From JAISXK01 sp031549625 (GTDB taxonomy: Bacteria; Bacillota; Clostridia; Christensenellales; CAG-138): a DNA stretch of 17,506 bases. The stretch is from the NCBI GenBank assembly GCA_031549625.1, contig JAVBPK010000124.1, positions 1-17,506 of the forward strand. The letters are read 5' to 3'. The number at the start of each line of letters is the position of its first letter. Within the stretch, counting starts at the first letter, position 1. Below are positions 6,755-12,490 of this stretch, one piece after another. The position numbers and the translations under genes are program-made. The notes beneath the pieces were generated by a model that did not search any database, had not been told where the DNA came from, and was given only the letters and a program-made list of their open reading frames with translations.

Positions 6755-6763
6755 AGTATATCA
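6755..6763 (-). promoter_or_regulatory. candidate extended -10 promoter of pfp
   Basis: On the minus strand, TGA followed by TATACT (6760-6755). No good -35 at 16-18 bp. It predicts a leader of about 125 nt before the pfp ATG. The extended -10 is identical in sequence to that of gap P1. Confidence 0.4.
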
Positions 6764-6871
6764 TAGCTTGTATAAAAAAGTGTAGTTGTTTGGCTATAAA
6801 TTTGAGAAAGAGAAGGATGTTTTCCCATAAGAAAGTGCGACAAAAGGGTTGTTTAGCGGCTGCTTTTGAAT

Positions 6872-6920
6872 ATTGATGTTGCTATTTTGACGCATCAATG
6901 CCAAAATAGACTGGTATATT
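6872..6920 (+). promoter_or_regulatory. extended -10 preceded by two overlapping inverted repeats, upstream of the DUF5685 gene
   Basis: TGG plus TATATT (6915-6920) is the best promoter for the downstream operon; there is no good -35. Just upstream, ATTGATG (6872-6878) is the reverse complement of CATCAAT (6893-6899), and CTATTTTG (6882-6889) that of CAAAATAG (6902-6909). The two repeats interleave, so only one could form a hairpin at a time. Their place over the -35 region suggests a protein-binding operator rather than an RNA switch. The rest of the 350-bp gap (6621-6970) holds the pfp leader and no gene that I can support. Confidence 0.4.
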
Positions 6921-6970
6921 GTGGGCAGGCCAATTGCGGCATCGACTAAAAAGCTTATACAGAGGGATCG

Positions 6971-7804
6971 ATGTTTGGGTATGTGATGCCTTTCAAAAGC
7001 GAATTAAAGGTTTGTGAATGGGGGCAATACCAAGCATGGTACTGTGGCTTGTGTAAGGTACTTAAAAAGGAGTACGGCCATATTCCACGGCTGGCGTTGG
7101 ATTATGACTGCACATTTTTAGCCATGTTATTGGCGGCACTGGGTGGCGAAAACGGAAAGCCCTGCGAACTGCAGCGATGCGGATACAAGCCCTTTCGCAA
7201 ACCCATGCCGGTTGCGCCGCAGAATAAAGCGTTGACGTTTGCCGCGGATATCAATGTTTTGCTCTATTACCACAAACTGGCGGATGATTGGCGGGATGAG
7301 CGCAATGTATGGGCATGGATGGCCAAGCTGGCCATGCAGACTGCGGCAAAAAGGGCAGCGCAGCGGCAGCCGGAAGCTGCGGAAGCGATTGCGGCCGGCA
7401 TAGGGTTGCTTTCACAGTATGAAAGCCAAAAGGAACGCGAGATTGATGTGGTTGCGGATGCGTTTGCGGGAATGCTCCAGAAGGTGGTTTGCTCCTTTGC
7501 GGGCTTAAAGGATGCTGAAAAGCAAGCGTTGGCCTGGCTGGGATATCATTTGGGGCGCTGGATTTATCTTGCCGATGCGTGGGAAGACCGCGCAAAAGAT
7601 GAAAAGGCAAACCTGTATAACCCGTTTGTATTAAACGGAATGGATGCTGAGCGGGCGTCATTCCTTTTATACGCTTCTCTCTTTGAAATGGAAAAGGCGT
7701 ATAATCTGTTAACTCTCTCTTGCAATCGCGGCGTATTGGATAATATAATTTATCAGGGTTGCAGACAACGCTCTAAGCAGCTTTTGGAAGGAAAGAATGG
7801 ATGA
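6971..7804 (+). CDS. DUF5685 family protein
   Basis: A 277-residue, largely helical protein that I recognise as DUF5685, a family of Clostridia with no assigned function. Visible features: N-terminal MFGYVMPFKSELK and WYCGLCK (Cys25, Cys28), further cysteines at 47, 65 and 70, then a DDxxD motif (Asp105-Asp109, within ADDWRDE) and a second Asp-rich motif (Asp202, Asp206 and Asp210 in LADAWEDRAKDEKANLYNPF). The two acidic motifs about 97 residues apart resemble the metal-diphosphate motifs of squalene/phytoene-synthase-type enzymes; this is inference, not an assignment. Start ATG at 6971 has GAGGG at good spacing. Its TGA overlaps the ATG of the DnaJ-like gene (ATGA), so both are one translation-coupled unit. 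No transmembrane segment or signal peptide is apparent. Confidence 0.88.
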   Translation: MFGYVMPFKSELKVCEWGQYQAWYCGLCKVLKKEYGHIPRLALDYDCTFLAMLLAALGGENGKPCELQRCGYKPFRKPMPVAPQNKALTFAADINVLLYYHKLADDWRDERNVWAWMAKLAMQTAAKRAAQRQPEAAEAIAAGIGLLSQYESQKEREIDVVADAFAGMLQKVVCSFAGLKDAEKQALAWLGYHLGRWIYLADAWEDRAKDEKANLYNPFVLNGMDAERASFLLYASLFEMEKAYNLLTLSCNRGVLDNIIYQGCRQRSKQLLEGKNG

Positions 7805-8430
7805 ATCCTTATAAGGTACTGGGCGTAAGCGAAGATGCCACACAAGAGGAAATCCGTGCCGCCTATCGAGATCTGGTAAAAAAGTACCATCCCGATAAAT
7901 ACACGGACAATCCCCTTAAAGAGCTCGCAAACGAAAAGCTCAAAGAAATTAATGAAGCTTACGAAACGCTTTCCAAAAAAGGCAACAGCGCAAACAGCGG
8001 CGCTCGCCAAAATCAAGGGGGGGCATATTCGGGCTCCGGCAGCGCGTATTCCGGGCCTGCCGCTGCCGAATTTGCGCGCGCGCGCAATTTTATTAACCAA
8101 AATAATTTGCAGGCGGCTAAACAAGTGCTGGACGGCATACAAGTGCGAAATGCTGAATGGTACTATTTGTACGGTATCATTTATCTGCGCCAGGGCTGGT
8201 ACGATAAAGCGCGCGAATACCTTTCGCGCGCCTACGAACAAGAACCTGGCAATGCAGAATACCGCAATGCTTACGCTGCCATGAATAATGCGGGCAATCC
8301 CTTTAACAAAACATATTCTTCTTCAGGCCGTTCGGGCTATGATGAGGGCTGTTCTATATGCGATATATGCAGCACGCTGATGTGTGCGGAGTGTTGCTGC
8401 AACGCTATGGGCGGCAGGTTGTGCTGCTGA
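7801..8430 (+). CDS. J-domain protein with TPR-like repeats and cysteine-rich C-terminus
   Basis: A 209-residue co-chaperone-like protein. Residues 1-60 form a J domain (PYKVLGVSEDATQEEIRAAY, HPD at 30-32, NEAYETLS) able to stimulate a DnaK-type ATPase. A Gly/Ser-rich linker (about 62-85) leads to a TPR-like helical region (about 88-165: FARARNFINQNNLQAAKQVL, WYDKAREYLSRAYEQEPGNAEY). The last 26 residues contain nine cysteines in CxxC-like spacings and a terminal CC. It lacks the Gly/Phe, zinc-finger and substrate domains of true DnaJ, so it is a specialised J protein. It overlaps the DUF5685 gene by 4 nt and shares one base with the next gene (TGATG), which points to coupled synthesis and a common role. 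From memory this pair recurs in Clostridia; function unknown. Confidence 0.88.
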   Translation: MNPYKVLGVSEDATQEEIRAAYRDLVKKYHPDKYTDNPLKELANEKLKEINEAYETLSKKGNSANSGARQNQGGAYSGSGSAYSGPAAAEFARARNFINQNNLQAAKQVLDGIQVRNAEWYYLYGIIYLRQGWYDKAREYLSRAYEQEPGNAEYRNAYAAMNNAGNPFNKTYSSSGRSGYDEGCSICDICSTLMCAECCCNAMGGRLCC

Positions 8431-8969
8431 TGAATAAGCGATTGTCTGTGTCCAAGCGCGTCACTTTAGGCGGCATGGTTACCGCTGTTGCCGTGCTATG
8501 CCTATATGCCGCGTCGGTGTTGCCCGCGGGCGTACTGGTGTGCTATTTTTTCGCGGCTATGACATCGGTTGTGCTTACTATAGAAAATGCATACGGCATT
8601 GCTTTGGTGAGTTATGCCGCTACGAGCGCTTTGGCCTTTTTTATTTTGCCGGACAAAACGCCGGCGTATATTTATACGTTGCTGTTGGGGCATTACGCGA
8701 TATTTCGTTCCGCATTACATGCGCATGTGCACGGAAAAGTTTTGCGCGTCCTTGCTAAAGTTTTGTATTGCGATTTTTTCCTTGGCGTTGGCGTTTTCCT
8801 TGCGTTTCGTTTGCTTGCGGAGTTTCCTTTTACGATGCCGGAATGGCTGCCCATTTGGGCGGCTCTAATTTTGCTGGAAGCGGGAATCGTTGTGTTTGAT
8901 ATCTTGTTTGGCGCGGGCGTCATCCTATATGAGACGCATATTCGTCGGTTGTTGGTTCCGCGCCGGTAA
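8430..8969 (+). CDS. polytopic membrane protein of unknown function
   Basis: A 179-residue hydrophobic protein with about six predicted membrane segments (roughly residues 11-31, 33-50, 55-72, 77-95, 112-130 and 143-165) and a basic C-terminus (RRLLVPRR). The block FFILPDKTPAYIYTLLLGHYAIFRS between segments 3 and 4 looks like a conserved signature of a clostridial membrane family, but I cannot name it. Its compactness and six segments would also fit an ECF-transporter S component; nothing confirms that. I choose the ATG at 8430, which overlaps the preceding TGA by one base; there is no good Shine-Dalgarno (a GGCAGG is too far), so it probably relies on termination-reinitiation. A longer frame from 8358 would overlap the upstream coding region and adds unlikely residues. 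Last gene of the DUF5685/J-protein operon. Confidence 0.75.
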   Translation: MNKRLSVSKRVTLGGMVTAVAVLCLYAASVLPAGVLVCYFFAAMTSVVLTIENAYGIALVSYAATSALAFFILPDKTPAYIYTLLLGHYAIFRSALHAHVHGKVLRVLAKVLYCDFFLGVGVFLAFRLLAEFPFTMPEWLPIWAALILLEAGIVVFDILFGAGVILYETHIRRLLVPRR

Positions 8970-9048
8970 GAATACCGCCCTTGTGTTTCTATCCGCGCAA
9001 CAGTAGAGATGTTTGGGGTTGTCTGTAATAAAATATGGAATATTATTC

Positions 9049-9081
9049 AAAAGACTCAATCAATTGGGTCTTTTATTTTTT
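9049..9081 (+). terminator. Rho-independent terminator of the DUF5685/J-protein/membrane-protein operon
   Basis: An 11-bp stem with one G-U pair (9049-9059 with 9064-9074), loop TCAA, then ATTTTTT. The A-rich sequence on the 5' side could let it work on the minus strand too, but no minus-strand gene needs it. Confidence 0.88.
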
Positions 9082-9152
9082 CTGCGAAAATCCAACAAAA
9101 TGCGCAAATATTTGTTATGGCTGGGCATGCTAAAACGTAGCATAAGGAATGA

Positions 9153-11558
9153 ATGTTGAATGAGTTGGAGGCCATACGTGTGCGCAAGCTGAAAGAGCAA
9201 GACGGTAAAGTTGTTCGTAAGGATAAAAAGGCAAGGCGCAGGCGGATAAAGCGCGTTCTATTGGGCCTCACGCTGATGGGCCTGTCATTTACCCTTTTTT
9301 TAGCAGTTTATGTACTGCGATTGGATGCATGGCATGCGTTCGATGATAGCTTGATTTTGGAAGCGCCACGTTCTCTATTGCTGTATGATGCACATGGGGA
9401 ATTCGTAAGCTGCTTGGCGGGTGCGGAAACCCGCATACCGATCTCGCTGGGGAAGATACCCACTTATGTGCAGCGGGCATTTATTTCGGCGGAGGATGCT
9501 CGTTTTTATGACCATATGGGCGTGGATATAAAGCGCATATTTGGAGCGGCGTGGGAGGATGTCAAAGCGGGCGCGTATGTACAGGGGGCATCTACCATCA
9601 GCCAGCAGCTAATCAAGCTGAGTCACCTCAGCAACGAAAAAGTGATGACGCGCAAAATGGAAGAGGCCGTGTTGGCCTATCAGATGGAGCAGCGATACAG
9701 CAAGGATGAAATCCTTGAAATGTATCTGAACTATGTTTATTTTGGCGGCGGTTTTTACGGCGTGGAAGCGGCGGCGCAAGGATATTTTGGCAGATCTGCA
9801 AGCGAATTGACATTGGCGCAGGGGGCTATGCTGGCGGGTATATTAAAATCGCCCTCTCGATATGCGCCGCATTTACATATGGATAACAGCTTAAAACGTC
9901 GGAACCTGGTATTGGGCCTCATGCGGGATTACGGATACATTGACGCGGAAACCTGCGAAGAGGCGCGCAGGGAAGAGGTGGTGCTGACAAACGATCTCAA
10001 GAAAAACAGGCGCGGATACTATGTAGATTTAGCGCTGGAGCAAGCGTGTGAGGTATTGAACGTGTCGATGGATGAACTGCTCAATGGCGGCTACAGGCTG
10101 CATACAGCTATGGATGTGAATCTGCAGCAGCATTGCGAAGAGATTATGAAAGACGGTGAGCTTTTTCCGGAGCAGGCGCAAAATGCGGAGGCGGCGCTTG
10201 TGGTGGTGGATGTCACAACGGGTGGCGTAGCTGCGCTCATGGGTGGACGCGAGAGCACGACAGCTTTGGCCTTCAACCGTGCTACCCGCATTCGCCGCCA
10301 ACCGGGCTCCGTTATCAAGCCGATTATCGCATATGCGCCTGCGCTGGAGGAGGCCGGCTATACGACGGTGAGCATGATTTTGGATCAGCCTACTGATTTT
10401 GGCGGATACACGCCAAGCAATTTTGGCAGTAAATATAAAGGCTGGGTGACTATGCGCGAAGCGGCGGCGCAATCGCTGAATGTCCCAGCTGTAAAAGTGC
10501 TGGAAAACATCGGCGTAGAAGCGGGCAAAGAGTTTGCGCAGCAGCTGGGCATAGAATTTGATGAGAAGGACACCAGCTTAACATTGGCGCTTGGAGGATT
10601 CACTTACGGCGTATCGCCTTACCAAATCGCGGGCGCGTATGCGGCTTTTGCCGCGGGTGGCGAGTATTCAACGCCTACGCTGGTTTTACATATTGAAAAC
10701 ACGAAAGGGGAAACGCTCTATATGTATGAGCCTGAGAAAAAACGCGTGATGAGCGAGGCAAACGCATATATACTGACGGATATGCTGAAAAGCGCTATTC
10801 AAGGGGGAACGGGGCGCAGACTGAATGAGGTGGGCATCGAATTGGCTGGCAAAACGGGAACGACTGGAGATAGCGAAGGGAATAGGGATGCGTGGATGGC
10901 TGCGTATAATCCGGAATATGCCGCGGCTGTTTGGATGGGATACGACGATGCTTCGGATGGCAATGCGTTACCTGCTGAGGCTACAGGCGGCAGCTTTCCG
11001 GCGTTGATATTGAAAAGCGTATTTACTATGTTGTATGAAGAAAAAAGCGCGCCAGTATTTGCAAAGCCGGATAATATCGTGGAAATCAAACTGGACAAAT
11101 ATACGCTTGATAGCGACCATATGGCCGTTCTGGCCAATGCGCTTACGCCTGCCGCTTCGGTCACGCGGGAAGTGTTTGTGGCGGGAACGGAGCCTGTTCT
11201 TACCAGCGAATATTGGGTGGTGCCTACGCCGCCAATGTTTTTCAGCGTGCGGATTGGAGAAAACAGCCTGCCGGAGGTTTGGTTTAAGCCTAATCAGAGT
11301 TTTATCTTGTATCGGTTGTATCGTGAGGATTCGAGAGGGAATGCCACTATGCTCAACGAGTGGCTGGGCGGAGTGGAAGATATTCGTTATGCCGATCTTG
11401 CCGCGATGCCGGGGGAGAGCTATGCCTATTATGTAATTCCGGCGCATCCGCAATTGAAGATAGGAGGGCAACAGCTGCTGGGACCGGCTACCCGGAAGCA
11501 AACGCTGCGTGTACCGAGCAATCCGTTTCTCTCTACAGTTATTCTGTATGCCGGGTAA
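9153..11558 (+). CDS. class A penicillin-binding protein (PBP1A-type glycosyltransferase/transpeptidase)
   Basis: Bifunctional cell-wall synthase that polymerises lipid II and cross-links peptidoglycan at the outer membrane face. The 801-residue protein has a basic cytosolic N-terminus, one membrane anchor (about 33-55), a GT51 glycosyltransferase domain (catalytic Glu114 in EDARFYDH, GASTISQQ at 145-152, second Glu at about 171, then KDEILEMYLNYVYFG and GVEAAAQGYFG) and a transpeptidase domain with all three motifs: SVIK (Ser386/Lys389), SLN (441-443) and KTGT (567-570). After the transpeptidase comes a C-terminal extension (about 680-801) with a beta-rich, fibronectin-III-like look. ATG at 9153 is preceded by AAGGA at 4-5 nt. 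The gene is separated from the upstream operon by a terminator and is followed by the gntR promoter; no clear promoter or terminator of its own. Confidence 0.95.
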   Translation: MLNELEAIRVRKLKEQDGKVVRKDKKARRRRIKRVLLGLTLMGLSFTLFLAVYVLRLDAWHAFDDSLILEAPRSLLLYDAHGEFVSCLAGAETRIPISLGKIPTYVQRAFISAEDARFYDHMGVDIKRIFGAAWEDVKAGAYVQGASTISQQLIKLSHLSNEKVMTRKMEEAVLAYQMEQRYSKDEILEMYLNYVYFGGGFYGVEAAAQGYFGRSASELTLAQGAMLAGILKSPSRYAPHLHMDNSLKRRNLVLGLMRDYGYIDAETCEEARREEVVLTNDLKKNRRGYYVDLALEQACEVLNVSMDELLNGGYRLHTAMDVNLQQHCEEIMKDGELFPEQAQNAEAALVVVDVTTGGVAALMGGRESTTALAFNRATRIRRQPGSVIKPIIAYAPALEEAGYTTVSMILDQPTDFGGYTPSNFGSKYKGWVTMREAAAQSLNVPAVKVLENIGVEAGKEFAQQLGIEFDEKDTSLTLALGGFTYGVSPYQIAGAYAAFAAGGEYSTPTLVLHIENTKGETLYMYEPEKKRVMSEANAYILTDMLKSAIQGGTGRRLNEVGIELAGKTGTTGDSEGNRDAWMAAYNPEYAAAVWMGYDDASDGNALPAEATGGSFPALILKSVFTMLYEEKSAPVFAKPDNIVEIKLDKYTLDSDHMAVLANALTPAASVTREVFVAGTEPVLTSEYWVVPTPPMFFSVRIGENSLPEVWFKPNQSFILYRLYREDSRGNATMLNEWLGGVEDIRYADLAAMPGESYAYYVIPAHPQLKIGGQQLLGPATRKQTLRVPSNPFLSTVILYAG

Positions 11559-11593
11559 AAAAATGCGGCTTTGATCCCGTAAATTTCGAAAAC

Positions 11594-11621
11594 TTGACGC
11601 ACAAATAATTTTTAGTATATT
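11594..11621 (+). promoter_or_regulatory. promoter of gntR-family gene
   Basis: TTGACG (11594-11599), 16-bp spacer, TATATT (11616-11621); a TATTAT at 11618-11623 would give 18 bp. Predicted transcript start near 11628, which leaves a leader of about 70 nt. Confidence 0.7.
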
Positions 11622-11624
11622 ATA

Positions 11625-11634
11625 TAGTATACAA
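11625..11634. promoter_or_regulatory. candidate GntR (FadR/FCD-type) operator
   Basis: TAGTATACAA contains the palindrome GTATAC (11627-11632). FadR-subfamily sites usually have GT and AC half-sites with a few bases between, in a T..GT..AC..A setting, which this fits. It lies directly on the predicted transcription start, as for autorepression. TAGTATA is also directly repeated 12 bp upstream (11613-11619). Confidence 0.4.
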
Positions 11635-11638
11635 ACAC

Positions 11639-11701
11639 ATGAAAGAGAGGGCGCAGTTGCTTTTAACATTGCTTTTAGCAACTGTAGTTTCTTGTTTATG
11701 A
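11639..11701 (+). CDS. putative 20-residue leucine-rich leader peptide upstream of gntR
   Basis: ATG at 11639 opens a 20-codon frame beginning MKERAQ, followed by LLLTLLLATVVSCL, and ending in a TGA (11699-11701) that overlaps the ATG of the GntR gene (ATGA). Seven of 20 residues are Leu, encoded by a directly repeated 9-mer TTGCTTTTA (11657-11665 and 11669-11677). The GntR ATG has no Shine-Dalgarno, so coupling to this frame would explain its translation. The leader has no good ribosome site either and would begin only about 10 nt after the predicted transcript start. It could be a regulatory leader or a tiny membrane peptide; chance is not excluded. Confidence 0.35.
   Translation: MKERAQLLLTLLLATVVSCL
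11654..11684. repeat. 31-bp inverted repeat in the gntR leader
   Basis: CAGTTGCT (11654-11661) is the exact reverse complement of AGCAACTG (11677-11684), with a 15-nt loop. In RNA it would form a hairpin just before the gntR start and inside the leader ORF; in DNA it could be a binding site. Confidence 0.5.
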
Positions 11702-12396
11702 AAGAACACGTCAATGTCGATCTTAGCCAAATAGCAAGTGAGCTGCAACCCAGGTCGATGGCCGCCAGAGATTGGGTGTTTCAAGTATTGCGGGCTGCTA
11801 TCGTGCGCGGCATATTGCCGGGCGGCGTTCCGCTTAGGCAGGACGAAATCTCTTTGGCGCTCAATGTTAGCCATATTCCCGTGCGGGAAGCTTTTCGCCA
11901 GCTGGAAGCGCAAGGATTGGTGCGCATATACCCAAACAGAGGCGCAGTGGTTACCAAACTTACAATTGAAGAAATGGAAGATATCATGAACGTGCGGGCC
12001 ATACTCGAGGTAGGCGCACTACGCACGGCTATCCCCTTGATGACGGACGCAACCATCGAAACGGCCCGCGCCGTGCTTGAAGAATCTTTGTCTGTGAGTG
12101 AGGAAAATAAGCTGGAAGATCTGAATGCCTGCTTCCATTTCACGCTATATGAACCTGCGCAAAACCAAGTTTTGTTTCGCATGATCGACCAGATGCATGC
12201 GAATGTAGACCGCTATATTCGCAAGTATTATACCGAATCTATTTACTACGAGGAATCAAAAAGGCAGCATGCCAAGCTGCTGGAAGCATGCACGGCGCGG
12301 GACGAAGCGCTCGCCTGCCAATTATTGCTTGAGCATATCTTAGATACCAGAGCCCTTTTAGAGATGCCAAAAGAAATGGAAATTTCGGTTTTTTAG
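11698..12396 (+). CDS. GntR-family transcriptional regulator, FadR subfamily (FCD ligand domain)
   Basis: A 232-residue DNA-binding regulator. N-terminal winged HTH (about 20-80): VFQVLRAAIVRGILPGG, QDEISLALNVSHIPVREAFRQLEAQGLV and PNRGAVV are the GntR signature. The C-terminal all-helical FCD domain (about 90-220) has the expected acid and histidine ligands of a metal/ligand pocket (ACFHFTLYE, QMHANVDRYIR, RQHAKLLEA). FCD regulators usually sense carboxylates, sugar acids or amino acids. I take the ATG at 11698, which overlaps the leader frame's stop; a TTG at 11692 in the same frame and an ATG at 11758 with a nearby AGG are alternatives, the latter still just before the HTH. No metabolic target gene adjoins it, so the regulated pathway is unknown. 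Probably autoregulated given the palindrome at its transcription start. Confidence 0.92.
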   Translation: MKEHVNVDLSQIASELQPRSMAARDWVFQVLRAAIVRGILPGGVPLRQDEISLALNVSHIPVREAFRQLEAQGLVRIYPNRGAVVTKLTIEEMEDIMNVRAILEVGALRTAIPLMTDATIETARAVLEESLSVSEENKLEDLNACFHFTLYEPAQNQVLFRMIDQMHANVDRYIRKYYTESIYYEESKRQHAKLLEACTARDEALACQLLLEHILDTRALLEMPKEMEISVF

Positions 12397-12460
12397 GACG
12401 CAAATCTCGGCTTGAGCCCACCAAAAATAATAATAGCAATCAATGCTTTTCCCTCAAGAG

Positions 12461-12484
12461 ACAGGCTGCAATGAGGCCTGTTTT
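12461..12484 (+). terminator. terminator between gntR and the convergent VanW-domain gene
   Basis: ACAGGC (12461-12466) pairs with GCCTGT (12476-12481), followed by a short T-run (TTTT). AAGAG (12456-12460) and CTCTT (12487-12491) could extend the stem with a bulge. It fits gntR best; the minus strand lacks a U-tract. Confidence 0.6.
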
Positions 12485-12490
12485 GGCTCT

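Noticed and set aside
6817..6876. A 19-codon frame in the gap between pfp and the DUF5685 gene
   Set aside because: The purine-rich AGAAGG abuts the ATG with no spacing, no promoter clearly precedes it, and the peptide has no feature of interest.
10968..11714. A 248-codon minus-strand frame antisense to the penicillin-binding protein
   Set aside because: It lies over a clear class A PBP, and its translation (rich in Arg, His, Ile) has no recognisable domain and no ribosome site; it is a reading-frame shadow.
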